From OFTM10 sp964196195 (GTDB lineage Bacteria > Actinomycetota > Acidimicrobiia > Acidimicrobiales > Aldehydirespiratoraceae): a stretch of DNA of 64,000 nt. The stretch lies in the NCBI GenBank assembly GCA_964196195.1, contig CAXMSE010000034.1:1-64000 (forward strand), given 5' to 3'. Each line of letters opens with the position of its first letter. Positions within the stretch are counted from its first letter, which is position 1. Below, one piece after another: positions 6,842 to 15,187 of the stretch. The translations under genes were made by a program, and so were the position numbers. The notes under the pieces were generated by a model, which was given only the letters and a program-made list of their open reading frames with translations, was not told the origin of the DNA and made no database searches.

Positions 6842-8371
6842 GTGAGTGAACGTAGAAAGTCAACGGCCACCACGGCCTTCGGTGTGGGCCGGCGTGAGAG
6901 CCATGATTCATCAGGCTTCTACGACCGGTTCAGCGCGCCGGTCGTCTCCGCGGACGACACCGTCAATGTGATCCCCGCCGACGTGGGGTCGATCCACCGC
7001 CGAGACAGTCGCGAGATCACCGAGGTCTTCCCCTCCAACAGTGTGGCCCTGGTGGTCACCTCGCCGCCCTACTTCGTGGGAAAGGAATACGAATTGGCGG
7101 TCACCGGTGATCCCGGGACCCGCGGGTCGGTGCCGAGCGTGCCCAACTCGTATCTCGACTACCTCCAGATGCTCCACGACGTCTTCAAGTCGTGCGTGGA
7201 AGTGCTCGAGCCGGGTGGTCGAATCGCGATCAATGTCGCCAACCTCGGCCGCAAGCCGTATCGGAGCCTGTCAGCCGACGTGATCTCGATCCTCCAGGAC
7301 GACCTCGGTCTCCTGCTGCGTGGTGAGATCATCTGGCAGAAGGCGGAGGGGGCCACCGGATCAGTGGCGTGGGGCTCGTATCGCAAGGCCACCAACCCCG
7401 TGCTGCGCGATCTCACCGAGCGGGTCATCGTGGCGAGCAAGGGCCGCTTCGATCGAGCGCTGGCCAAGGGACGCGTCGAAAGAGACCTACCCCACGAGAG
7501 CTCCCTGTCCGCCGACGACTTCATGGAAGCAACCCTCGATGTGTGGAAGATCAGCCCTGAGTCGGCGCGGCGGGTTCAGCATCCCGCCCCTTTCCCGGTG
7601 GAGCTTCCCAGGCGCCTGATCGACCTCTACACCTACAAAGGCGACGCGGTTCTCGACCCCTTCCTCGGGTCGGGGTCCACCCTCGTCGCGGCTGAAAGAA
7701 CGGGACGTCGAGGGTTCGGCTTCGATCTCGACGAGTCGTATTGCGAGATAGCCCAGGCGCGTGTCGATGCAGAGCGGGCCCGACCCCGGCTCCGGGCCGT
7801 AGAGGTGCTGGGCACCGAGCCTCTCTTCGAGACGCCGGCCGATGATGCTGATCGCCAGGAGTTCTTCCAGGCCCGCGCCACCAGCGAGGGCAAGAAGGCC
7901 CACGACATAGCAGCCAAGGTGCTCGAAGATGCAGGATTCCAGATCCTGAAGTCACCGGTGAAAATCCCCAAGGTGGGGGTCCAGTTCAACTTCCTCGTCG
8001 AGGACACCGACGGTGGCCAGTGGTATGTCGACGTCTCCGGAGCGTTCACCACTGTGCGCCCGGGCCTCATGCGTACCGACACCTTGTGGAAGACACTCGG
8101 TCGTATCCACGTGCTGAGAGCCACCGACGAGCCCCAGAATCCGAGTCGCGTTCTGGTGCTCACCTCCAACCTGCCCAAGGCCAACAGCGAGGGCGACAAG
8201 GCTCTGCGCGCCGTGCAGCCAGACCAGGTCTTCGACGCGATTGAGATGTTCGACGCCGCCGGTGTGGCCCGACTCCGTGAATACGCCGGAGGTCAGCCAG
8301 TACCCATGGCCGGCTTCTGGGCCGACGCCGATATCGAGCGGTTCGAAGCTCTCGCTCACCGACCGAGCTGA
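6842..8371 (+). CDS. DNA methyltransferase (N4/N6 amino type) with extra C-terminal domain
   Basis: A 509-residue protein. Residues 1-320 form an amino-methyltransferase: catalytic motif [14 protein letters not shown] (TSPPY at 73-77) precedes the SAM-binding motif [18 protein letters not shown] (from 272), the order typical of beta-class enzymes. TSPPY is common to N4-cytosine and some N6-adenine enzymes, so the modified base is not certain. Residues 340-509 form a second domain with strands FNFLVEDTD and WYVDVSGAF (Asp397), followed by [15 protein letters not shown]. This could be a PD-(D/E)XK-like fold whose second acidic/lysine motif is altered, but that is inference. GTG 6842 has GGAG seven nt upstream. 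Its stop overlaps the ATG of the next gene by one base, indicating translational coupling. Confidence 0.88.
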   Translation: MSERRKSTATTAFGVGRRESHDSSGFYDRFSAPVVSADDTVNVIPADVGSIHRRDSREITEVFPSNSVALVVTSPPYFVGKEYELAVTGDPGTRGSVPSVPNSYLDYLQMLHDVFKSCVEVLEPGGRIAINVANLGRKPYRSLSADVISILQDDLGLLLRGEIIWQKAEGATGSVAWGSYRKATNPVLRDLTERVIVASKGRFDRALAKGRVERDLPHESSLSADDFMEATLDVWKISPESARRVQHPAPFPVELPRRLIDLYTYKGDAVLDPFLGSGSTLVAAERTGRRGFGFDLDESYCEIAQARVDAERARPRLRAVEVLGTEPLFETPADDADRQEFFQARATSEGKKAHDIAAKVLEDAGFQILKSPVKIPKVGVQFNFLVEDTDGGQWYVDVSGAFTTVRPGLMRTDTLWKTLGRIHVLRATDEPQNPSRVLVLTSNLPKANSEGDKALRAVQPDQVFDAIEMFDAAGVARLREYAGGQPVPMAGFWADADIERFEALAHRPS

Positions 8372-8712
8372 TGGCCACGGTCGCCTACGCTGTTGTCCAT
8401 ACCGAACCGGCGTCGGTCCTCCTGGCCGACGACATCGAACTCCTGCACCGGGTACTCGCCCTCGAGGTGGTGGCTCGATCCGACCCCGAACTCCTCGGTG
8501 CCCAGGCCGAATCCATTCGCGAGGCCCTGCTCGAGGAGCGCTGGGGAGACGCCACGGTCGCATGGATCCGTGCCACCGGTACCGGCATCGACGTACACGA
8601 CGGCAAGTCGGTCTACACCCACGATGATCTCCCCGCCGAACTGATCGGCGCCCAACTCCAATTCACCTGGCTCTTTGCGGGGGGCGTGGCCCATCGCGTA
8701 GAAACGTCGTAG
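8371..8712 (+). CDS. small protein of the methyltransferase/nuclease-like cassette
   Basis: A 113-residue protein of unknown function, mainly helical in its first two thirds (SVLLADDIELLHRVLALEVVAR, AESIREALLEERWGDATVAWIRATG) with a short beta-rich end (GIDVHDGKSVYTHDDL, AQLQFTWLF). No catalytic motif is visible. It shares one base with the gene before (TGATG junction) and one with the gene after (TAGTG junction), so the three products are probably made in balanced amounts and may form a complex. A specificity, inhibitor or chaperone role is possible but not shown by the sequence. Confidence 0.78.
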   Translation: MATVAYAVVHTEPASVLLADDIELLHRVLALEVVARSDPELLGAQAESIREALLEERWGDATVAWIRATGTGIDVHDGKSVYTHDDLPAELIGAQLQFTWLFAGGVAHRVETS

Positions 8713-9725
8713 TGGCCGACATTCGCACCGAGATAAGTGAGATCGTCACCGGGCTCGGCCTGTTTGGATTTCGTGATCTCGAACGGGCGCTGGCCGCTCG
8801 ACCCCGCTTCATCATCAATGTCGACGACACTGTCTACGACCGTCTCGACGCCGCCTTCGCTGACGGTCGGCATCACGACGTGTTCCGCACGGCGTGGGAG
8901 AACGGCTGCGTGTTCAGCCGCGCCGATGATGGGCTCAGGGGCCGGCCTCCGTGGCTCGTGGAGTGGAAGGGTCCGCATCGCCCACCCGCCTACGAACAGA
9001 TACCGGCCGATCTCCGGGTCGATCACGTCTACCTGATCAGCTGTAAGTACGGATCCAATATCCTCCACAACGCGTCGCCATGGCACATGTTCGACCGCAC
9101 CCTCGCCGAACGGGCCAAGAACACCGCCGACTGGTACGCCGAGGTCGCCCCCCAGTCCTATCAGGAGCTCTACGCTGAAGTTCGCAGCCATGTCGGCCTG
9201 TCGGGCCTTCCCGAGTTGGTCACCGATCTCACCACCGACAACCGCAAGCAGCTCCGATCAGAGCTGAGGGGCCGCTGGCCATCCGAGCTCAGATCCGACT
9301 GGGAACTGGTGGCATTCGAGATCGCCCGCGAGAGTGCTGCTCGCCTGCTCCAGCGGGCCAACACCCGGGCCGATCGTGAAGAGTTCCTGTGGCGCCTGCT
9401 GCGTCTCCAGGCTGCGCCCTACTACGTGCTCGGCGCCGATCTTCGCGACGAGCCGCTGCGCTATCGCGTCACCACGCCGTGGGATTTTCGCACCCGCTAC
9501 CGCCTGCGCTCGTTCGACACATGGGGCGAGCACGCCGGCCAGCCGACGGTTCGATGGCGGGCCGATGTCACCGACCGGGAGACCAGCGAGGCCCGCATCG
9601 TGGAGGGCCATGTGGAGGTGCGGTGGAGCCACGGGAAGTTCGGCGGTGCTCCCGAGGCCAAGGTCTATCTCGACACCCCTCACCATGAGGTGGCCGGGTA
9701 TCAGCCCATCAGCGGATCGAGCTGA
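8712..9725 (+). CDS. putative nuclease-like protein of the cassette
   Basis: A 337-residue protein not matched to a named family. Two stretches look like nuclease cores: PPWLVEWKG (Glu84-x-Lys86) and DHVYLISCKYGSNILHNASP (Asp104 to Lys112), where a hydrophobic strand ends in a lysine followed by a conserved-looking N/P loop. These fit the spacing style of PD-(D/E)XK enzymes but not a clean textbook motif. The middle (about 155-215) is helical and rich in Arg/Glu, and the C-terminus is beta-rich. GTG 8712 overlaps the preceding stop. Position right after a methyltransferase gene makes a restriction partner the leading hypothesis. The 3' end overlaps the convergent exonuclease gene by 25 bp. 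Confidence 0.6.
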   Translation: MADIRTEISEIVTGLGLFGFRDLERALAARPRFIINVDDTVYDRLDAAFADGRHHDVFRTAWENGCVFSRADDGLRGRPPWLVEWKGPHRPPAYEQIPADLRVDHVYLISCKYGSNILHNASPWHMFDRTLAERAKNTADWYAEVAPQSYQELYAEVRSHVGLSGLPELVTDLTTDNRKQLRSELRGRWPSELRSDWELVAFEIARESAARLLQRANTRADREEFLWRLLRLQAAPYYVLGADLRDEPLRYRVTTPWDFRTRYRLRSFDTWGEHAGQPTVRWRADVTDRETSEARIVEGHVEVRWSHGKFGGAPEAKVYLDTPHHEVAGYQPISGSS

Positions 9726-10345
9726 TCCACCGCCCTGAGCGCGGCCGGCCGGCGGGCCACCAGCAGGCGGGCCAGATGGGCATCGCTCGCCACATACTCG
9801 CGGCAGGCGGCGTAGGAGAGCTCGTGGATGCGCTCACGGTCGACCTCCACCACGGGGAGTCCCACGAAACGAGCCAAGGGTTTGAGCCCGCACGACAGCC
9901 CCAGCGTGACTCCGACATCGGCTCTGAAGAGCTGGTAGCCGTCGAGATGACGATGAGCGAACCAGGCACCGCGATACCAGCCATTGTGACCTTTCAGGGG
10001 TTCGTGGCGGCTTGCGATCGTGGGGTCGAGTTGGAGCCTGAGGCCGAGCTCGCAACCGAGCTTCGCCGCCCGGTGGGCCAGGAACGGCAGGTCGAACGAT
10101 GCTCCGTTCCAGGTGACGATCACGCCGGCGGGTAGGCGGGCCAGGGCGGAGTCAGTGTGGGCCAGGATGTCGGCCTCGGCGCCGTCGAAAACGAGTTCGA
10201 AATCCTCGCCGGTGATCGCCACTGCCACCACCGCTGCCCGTTCAGGGTCGAGGCCGTCGATGGTGGTGTCGGTCTCGATGTCGAGCCCGTAAAGCGGTGG
10301 TGACGAGGTGCCGATGGGATCGACCCTATTGGCGTCTTGTGACAC
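9701..10345 (-). CDS. DnaQ-fold 3'-5' exonuclease-like protein
   Basis: A 214-residue RNase-H-fold exonuclease. ExoI is LDIETD (Asp22, Glu24), ExoII is VTWNGASFDLPFLAHRA (about 101-117), and ExoIII is YVASDAHLARLL (about 187-198), a Y-x(3)-D type. The layout resembles stand-alone PolB-type exonuclease domains rather than the epsilon subunit. It probably trims DNA or RNA 3' ends with two metal ions. Start GTG 10345 lies 9 nt after the stop of the enoyl-CoA hydratase gene, so they may share a transcript. It converges with and overlaps the putative nuclease gene, so it is a neighbour of the cassette but not part of its operon. Confidence 0.82.
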   Translation of the reverse strand: MSQDANRVDPIGTSSPPLYGLDIETDTTIDGLDPERAAVVAVAITGEDFELVFDGAEADILAHTDSALARLPAGVIVTWNGASFDLPFLAHRAAKLGCELGLRLQLDPTIASRHEPLKGHNGWYRGAWFAHRHLDGYQLFRADVGVTLGLSCGLKPLARFVGLPVVEVDRERIHELSYAACREYVASDAHLARLLVARRPAALRAVDQLDPLMG

Positions 10346-10354
10346 GGCCCGGCC

Positions 10355-11149
10355 TCAACGGCCGGTGAACTTGGGGTCGCGTTTCTCGATGAAGGCCAGC
10401 ATCGCCTCGCGCGTGTCGGCGGTGGTGAATTGGAAGGTCTGGCCCAGCCCCTCCGCATCCAGAGCTTCGTGCAGGGTCGAGGTGAACGACCGGTTCAAGA
10501 GTGCCTTGCTCACCGCGATGGCCCGCGGTGGACCGGCAGCCGCCTTCGCTGCCCACTCCGCCACCAGGACGTCGAGTTGGTCGACGGGAACCACCCGGTT
10601 GACGAGCCCCATCTCGCCGGCGGCCGCGGCGTCGATCACGTCGGCCAACAAGATGAGTTCCTTGGCCTTCTGCATGCCGACGATACGGGGCAGCAGGAAG
10701 GAACCGCCGAAGTCGACGTTGAGCCCGCGGCGGGCGAAAATCTCGCTGAACCGGGAACGGTCCGAGGCGAGCACCAGATCGCACGCCAGCGCCATGTTGA
10801 GCCCCGCTCCTGCAGCCACTCCGTCGACGCGGGCGATGGTGACCTTGGGCATCTCGTACAAGGCCTCACAGCAGGCCGTGATGATGCGCATCGTCTGCAG
10901 CGGGTGAGCATCGCGATCGCGGGTGGCACCGTCGGTCTCGCCCACGTCGGCTCCCGAGCAGAAGTCTTCACCCGCCCCCGTGAGCACGACGCACCGGACA
11001 TCGTCGCGAGACCCGAGTTCGACGAATATCGAACGCAGCCTGTCCCACCCATTCGGAGCGATGGCGTTGCGTACGTGGGGGCGATTGATGGTGACGGTGG
11101 CGATCCCGTCGGCTTCGGCGACCTGTAGCTCATCCATGGGCGCGACCAT
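10355..11149 (-). CDS. enoyl-CoA hydratase/isomerase family protein
   Basis: A 264-residue crotonase-fold protein of normal length. The family signature is present: INRPHVRNAIAP near the N-terminus, the oxyanion-hole strand FCSGADVGE (about 67-75) and VDGVAAGAGLNMALACDLVLASD (about 109-131), then FSEIFARRGLNVDFGGSFLLPRIVG and the C-terminal helices ending DPKFTGR. The glutamates at the active site are not both in the classic hydratase position, so hydratase versus isomerase or another crotonase activity is open. ATG 11149 has GAGAGG ten nt upstream; ATG 11137 is the alternative. It follows the glutamine cyclotransferase gene by 38 bp. Confidence 0.9.
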   Translation of the reverse strand: MVAPMDELQVAEADGIATVTINRPHVRNAIAPNGWDRLRSIFVELGSRDDVRCVVLTGAGEDFCSGADVGETDGATRDRDAHPLQTMRIITACCEALYEMPKVTIARVDGVAAGAGLNMALACDLVLASDRSRFSEIFARRGLNVDFGGSFLLPRIVGMQKAKELILLADVIDAAAAGEMGLVNRVVPVDQLDVLVAEWAAKAAAGPPRAIAVSKALLNRSFTSTLHEALDAEGLGQTFQFTTADTREAMLAFIEKRDPKFTGR

Positions 11150-11187
11150 AGCGATCGGCCTCTCGCTGGTTTGCATTGCCTCACGGT

Positions 11188-12123
11188 TCAACTTTTTACG
11201 AGCCTCACAACCACATGTGAGGGCCACAGCTTTCCGCCGAGCAAGATCGTGCCGTCGCCCAGGTCGGCGATGCCATTCAGCGCCGCCCGGTTGCCGTCCG
11301 GCCGGTCGACCGACGCATTCACGGGACTGGTGTCGATGCTCGCGACGGTCTTCCCCGTTGCCGGGTCGATCACCACCAGGAAGTCGCTACCGAGGATGTT
11401 GGCGAGCACAAGCCCATCGACACACTCGAGCTCGTTGATGTTTTTGACTTCCTGGCCCTCCAAGGTGACCCGAACCGATGTGATCAGTTGGAAGTCATCA
11501 GGGTTTCGATGCTGGAGGTCGGCTGAACCGTCGGTGGTCAGGACCACATCACCGAGGGTGCAGATTCCCCACCCCTCGCCCTGGTAGGTGAACGGCTCGA
11601 GGGGAGTCAGCTCGGGGAGTTGCCAACGCAACGCCGTCCCCTCCTTCCACGTGAGCTGGACAAGGGTGTCGCCGACTCTCGTCACGCCTTCCCCGAAGAA
11701 GTCCTCGTCGATTTCAGTGGACGACAACACCTCCCCCGAGACGAGGTCGACACGACGGAGGCTCGATTCGCCGTACAACCCCGTGCTCTCGAAGAGAGTG
11801 CCGTCGACCAACTCGAGGCCCTGGGTGAACGCATTCGGGTCGTGGGGGACGGCGCGCACGACCTCCACCGTCCAGTCGGCGGGGTCGTCGCCGCTCAACT
11901 GCGATGGGTCGCTCGGCCAGATCGACCCCACCGGAACCGGTGCTTCTGTGTCGACGGGCGAGGGTGGGTCGTCTGCGGTTGATTGCGCTGGAGATGGGGT
12001 GGGGGCAGCCCCGACCGGTTCGCCTGAGGTGCTGGTGTCGGTGCCATCGCTGCAGGCATTCGCCCCCACGATGACCACGAGGATCGTGGCAAGCAGCCGC
12101 GGGGTGGGGATGTGCACTCCCAC
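11188..12123 (-). CDS. glutaminyl-peptide cyclotransferase (plant/bacterial beta-propeller type), lipoprotein
   Basis: A 311-residue exported protein. The N-terminus LLATILVVIVGANACSDG looks like a lipoprotein signal with the lipidated Cys in ANAC. A Ser/Thr/Pro-rich linker follows (about 25-75), then a five-bladed propeller with the family motifs HDPNAFTQGLE, GLYGESSLRRVDLVSGEVL, WKEGTALRW, YQGEGWGICTLGD, LTTDGSADL, INELECVDGLVLANI and NGIADL. Family members convert N-terminal glutamine of peptides to pyroglutamate; the function in bacteria is poorly known. Start is GTG 12123 or in-frame GTG 12117. The enzyme would act outside the membrane. Confidence 0.9.
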   Translation of the reverse strand: MGVHIPTPRLLATILVVIVGANACSDGTDTSTSGEPVGAAPTPSPAQSTADDPPSPVDTEAPVPVGSIWPSDPSQLSGDDPADWTVEVVRAVPHDPNAFTQGLELVDGTLFESTGLYGESSLRRVDLVSGEVLSSTEIDEDFFGEGVTRVGDTLVQLTWKEGTALRWQLPELTPLEPFTYQGEGWGICTLGDVVLTTDGSADLQHRNPDDFQLITSVRVTLEGQEVKNINELECVDGLVLANILGSDFLVVIDPATGKTVASIDTSPVNASVDRPDGNRAALNGIADLGDGTILLGGKLWPSHVVVRLVKS

Positions 12124-12221
12124 ATGTTGACACTCACCGTGGTCGTCTCGGTGGCAGACCTGAACAGGGTGGTGGGCCGAGCTAGTTTGGGTGTCGGCAT
12201 CACAAGGGTTTGGGGTGGCCG

Positions 12222-12524
12222 ATGAACAGCCTGGAAAGTCGCGATCTTGATCGAGAGTTCGCTTCTGTCACGCGGTCGCTTGAAATTCGACGGCCGCGCG
12301 CCGACAGGTTTCATGTGGCACACCAAGCCGAACGCCCCGAACCCCCACATGGTCTGGCCTGGCTTCGTGCCATAGCAGCGGTCGGTGTTGCCGCGGCGAT
12401 CGCGGGCATCGTCTACGCGTTCACGATCCACCCCCTACTGGGAGTCACCGGCATCTTCGCGTCGCCGGGGATTCCACTCGGGCTGATGGTGCTCGCCGAC
12501 CGATTCGGTCGGCTCAGAACCTGA
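12222..12524 (+). CDS. small membrane protein, uncharacterised
   Basis: A 100-residue protein with a charged cytoplasmic N-terminus (SLESRDLDREFASVTRSLEIRRPRADR), one clear membrane helix (LRAIAAVGVAAAIAGIVYAFTI, about 48-69) and a second hydrophobic stretch (LLGVTGIFASPGIPLGLMVLADRF). Not recognised. GGGGTGG about 5 nt before ATG 12222 is a weak ribosome site. It is divergent from the cyclotransferase gene with a 98-bp spacer and is followed by the cyclic-di-GMP gene 90 bp later. Confidence 0.6.
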   Translation: MNSLESRDLDREFASVTRSLEIRRPRADRFHVAHQAERPEPPHGLAWLRAIAAVGVAAAIAGIVYAFTIHPLLGVTGIFASPGIPLGLMVLADRFGRLRT

Positions 12525-12613
12525 TCGCGCGCCTGTCAGCGGTGTCAGCAGCACGACACTGGAGCCGGTGAAAACACCACAATGTAGGCCACAAGGCCCG
12601 ATTCGGAGACCTT

Positions 12614-14284
12614 GTGGATGGGTCGTACGGATTGAAGTTGTCAGGGGACTACACCCCACCGCCGCTCGTGACCGAAGACACTGCTATGGACACGGACCAG
12701 GTGCGATCCGAGCAACTGACAGGGCGAATTCGACGAATGCGTGATGGAATGGTTCTATCCCTCGTCGTCCCGATCGCGGTGGGTGTCGCGCTCACCGCGG
12801 TGCTCGTATGGGGAATCGAGCAGACGGTGGTGCCTATCTTGGACCCATCGCTCTATGTGCTCGGCACGGGGTTGACGGTCACCGTGGTCGTCACCGTCGT
12901 GATCGACATCCAGAGAAGGGTCGGTGGTTCCACCCATGCGCATCTACGCGACATGGAACGCAGAGCCCGCCACGACGCGCTCACCGGGCTCCCGGGACGC
13001 GACGAGATCCGTGACCGACTCGACGGAGCGCTGAAAGGCACCTTCCGCCACGACGGCATCATTGGGGTGCTGTTCCTCGATCTCGACGGGTTCAAGGCGA
13101 TCAACGACAGTATGGGTCACGCGGCCGGAGACAAGCTCCTGATCGCGTTCTCCGACCGCCTGCGCCAGTCGGTTCGCGGCGAGGACATCGTCGGCCGCTT
13201 CGGTGGTGACGAGTTCGTGGTGGTGTGCACGGGCCTCGAGCGGGAGTCGGCGTTGCGTGATGTTGCCGACAACATCCGCGCCGCTTTCTCGGCTTCGATC
13301 CAGATCTCCGATGGTGCCGTGTTGATGACACCCAGCATCGGCATCGCCTCTGCGTCTCGCTCGAAGCCGGCCACCGCGGTGGAACTGATCGTCAGGGCCG
13401 ATCAGGCCATGTACAGGGCCAAGCGGTCCCGCCTCGGTATCCAGTTCTTCGATGATGCCCAGCGTCGCGAGCAGCTTGATCGACTGGAGGTGGAACGAGC
13501 GATCGTGCCGGCCCTCGCCGATGGCCAGTTCCACGTGCACTACCAGCCGATCGTCTCCGAAAGTGAAGCCCGTACCGTTGGGCTCGAAGGACTCATCCGA
13601 TGGCGCCATCCCATCCACGGCGTGATCGGCCCCGAGCGCTTCCTCGCGGTCGCAGAGGAATCGGGGCTGGTTGCCCGCCTCGGAGAGGTCGTGCTGCGTG
13701 AGGTGGCCGCCCAGACATCGGTCTGGAACCATCTGTTCGGCAATGCCAAGAGCTTCAATGTGTCGGTGAATCTGGCCGAGCGCCAGCTCGTGGATCCATC
13801 CTTCCCGGACCGCATCGCAGAGATCGTCCAGTGGGGTGGGATCTCCCCGACCCAGCTCGACCTCGAGGTACCCGAGGCACTCCTCTTGCGCCGGGCAAAC
13901 GACAGCAGTCGTGTGCTTCAGCGCCTCGCCGCGTTGGGTTGCCGGATCGTGATCGACGATTTCGGCAATTCCCACGGCGCCTTCTCCAAGATCCGCGAGC
14001 TCGACATCGTGAGTGTGATCAAGATCGACCGTTCGATCATCGGCCGTCTCGGCCTCGACGATGTGTCTCGTGCGGTGGTGGAGGCGACTATGTCGATGGC
14101 CAGCGTGCTCGATGTGGTCCTCATCGCGGAGGGTGTCGAAACTGAGACCCAGCGTCAGATCGTGACCGATCTCGGGATCGACCTCATGCAGGGCTTCTTG
14201 TTCCAGGCCCCATCACCGCCAGAGGTGTTCGACCGAGGTGGCCCCGTTCTCGACATTCCGGCGACGATCGCCCTGCCTCGCTGA
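12614..14284 (+). CDS. membrane GGDEF-EAL cyclic-di-GMP protein
   Basis: A 556-residue protein with two membrane helices (about 45-65 and 75-97), a GGDEF domain (about 105-275) and an EAL domain (about 290-545). The cyclase signature is the canonical RFGGDEF (197-201). In the phosphodiesterase the EAL triad is EGL (Glu325), while other metal/substrate positions look present: NVSVN, the E in LEVPE, IDDFG, VIKID and AEGVE. Loop 6 is altered (DFGNSHGAFS instead of DFGTGYSS). Cyclase activity is therefore likely and esterase activity uncertain. There is no sensor domain beyond the two helices. GTG 12614 has GGAG at good spacing; ATG 12686 is an alternative start that still keeps both helices. Confidence 0.92.
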   Translation: MDGSYGLKLSGDYTPPPLVTEDTAMDTDQVRSEQLTGRIRRMRDGMVLSLVVPIAVGVALTAVLVWGIEQTVVPILDPSLYVLGTGLTVTVVVTVVIDIQRRVGGSTHAHLRDMERRARHDALTGLPGRDEIRDRLDGALKGTFRHDGIIGVLFLDLDGFKAINDSMGHAAGDKLLIAFSDRLRQSVRGEDIVGRFGGDEFVVVCTGLERESALRDVADNIRAAFSASIQISDGAVLMTPSIGIASASRSKPATAVELIVRADQAMYRAKRSRLGIQFFDDAQRREQLDRLEVERAIVPALADGQFHVHYQPIVSESEARTVGLEGLIRWRHPIHGVIGPERFLAVAEESGLVARLGEVVLREVAAQTSVWNHLFGNAKSFNVSVNLAERQLVDPSFPDRIAEIVQWGGISPTQLDLEVPEALLLRRANDSSRVLQRLAALGCRIVIDDFGNSHGAFSKIRELDIVSVIKIDRSIIGRLGLDDVSRAVVEATMSMASVLDVVLIAEGVETETQRQIVTDLGIDLMQGFLFQAPSPPEVFDRGGPVLDIPATIALPR

Positions 14285-14297
14285 TCGCAAGCTCGGC

Positions 14298-14876
14298 TCA
14301 CGTGTCGGGCGGATCGAGGAGACGGTCCTCGAGATCGTCGAAGCCCCTCGCGCTGATCGATGGCTGATCCGGTATCTCGAGACCACACAGGGACTCGATG
14401 AACCCGCGCATCGGCTCCATGCCCGGTGCCGGTCGGGTGACGAGCTGCTCGAATTTCTCCTTGTCGCCCTCGAGGATGATCTTGACAGTGTCGAAGTCGA
14501 AGGGTGCGGCGGTGGCGAGGTAGTCCTCGTAGTACGCGATGATGGCCACCACTTCGGTGACGACATCGGGCGTGGCGACCTCGCGAATATCGCGCCAGAA
14601 GATGAGGGAGAGGTTGGCCAGCGGGCCCGGCCCGGTATCTGCCGGGATCAGTTGGGACTGGCCGACGAACAGCTCGGAACGCTCACAGATCGCGAACACG
14701 GCCTGCTCGGCGCTGGTGGTGGTGGTGACCGCCAGGGTCGTGGTGGTGGTCGTGGAGGTGGTGGTGGCCGCGATGGCCTCCTCGGTGGTTCGATTCTCGA
14801 TGGTGGTCCACGCGTAGGCGATCGCGCCCACCACGGCGATGAAGGCCAGAACGCCCCTCAGCTGCGCCAGTCGCAT
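14298..14876 (-). CDS. membrane-anchored protein with Thr-rich linker, uncharacterised
   Basis: A 192-residue protein: one N-terminal membrane helix (LRGVLAFIAVVGAIAYAW), a threonine-rich low-complexity linker (about 38-54, TTTSTTTTTT) and a mainly helical extracytoplasmic domain (about 58-190) with two cysteines (FAICER and SLCGLE) that could form a disulfide. The linker resembles O-glycosylated stalks of exported actinobacterial proteins. The gene at 28476 has the same plan: helix, short linker, helical domain with two cysteines. No function is known. It converges with the GGDEF-EAL gene, 13 bp between stops. Confidence 0.65.
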   Translation of the reverse strand: MRLAQLRGVLAFIAVVGAIAYAWTTIENRTTEEAIAATTTSTTTTTTLAVTTTTSAEQAVFAICERSELFVGQSQLIPADTGPGPLANLSLIFWRDIREVATPDVVTEVVAIIAYYEDYLATAAPFDFDTVKIILEGDKEKFEQLVTRPAPGMEPMRGFIESLCGLEIPDQPSISARGFDDLEDRLLDPPDT

Positions 14877-15022
14877 CAGCCGGCTCGTTTCATTGCAGGC
14901 GCGGTCATTCTCGAGAGTCGCTGTCGCCAGTGGAGGGTCGCCACGGGTTCAGTCTGCCGCAGGAATACCCAATACACCGTTCGCGACCAAGGCATCGACC
15001 TGGTCGGCCCGCCGGTGCCCAT

Positions 15023-15112
15023 ATCGATCCCCGCAAGTGGAACCACGGATCGGCCGAGCAGCGCCGGGCCTGGCTCACACTGGGTATGGACACGGGCAAC
15101 CCGGCGGAATGA
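15023..15112 (+). pseudogene. 3' remnant of a neutral zinc metallopeptidase (YpfJ-like)
   Basis: The frame ending at the TGA 15110-15112 reads DPRKWNHGSAEQRRAWLTLG followed by MDTGNPAE. This is very like the C-terminus of YpfJ/neutral zinc metallopeptidases (FTHGSSEQRxxWFxxGxxTGDP). The part upstream in the same frame is not peptidase-like and no HExxH motif is found between 14877 and here, so only the tail survives. It sits in a 311-bp gap otherwise without genes. Assignment rests on one short motif. Confidence 0.4.
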
Positions 15113-15173
15113 AGCGCCACCTTCGACACCTCGGCGGATGGTGTCGACGTGACGCCAGACCGCTAGTCCTCGT

Positions 15174-15179
15174 TAGCCT
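15174..15179 (+). promoter_or_regulatory. candidate -10 element for a leaderless transcript
   Basis: TAGCCT lies 8 nt before the ATG of the YbaK-like gene, with no ribosome site in between. It matches the TAGnnT motif seen before many other starts in this window. Confidence 0.4.
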
Positions 15180-15187
15180 CGGGTCCC

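Noticed and set aside
9701..10345. DnaQ-fold exonuclease as a fourth member of the methyltransferase cassette
   Set aside because: It is on the opposite strand, converges with the cassette and follows the enoyl-CoA hydratase gene by 9 nt; proximity alone is weak evidence.
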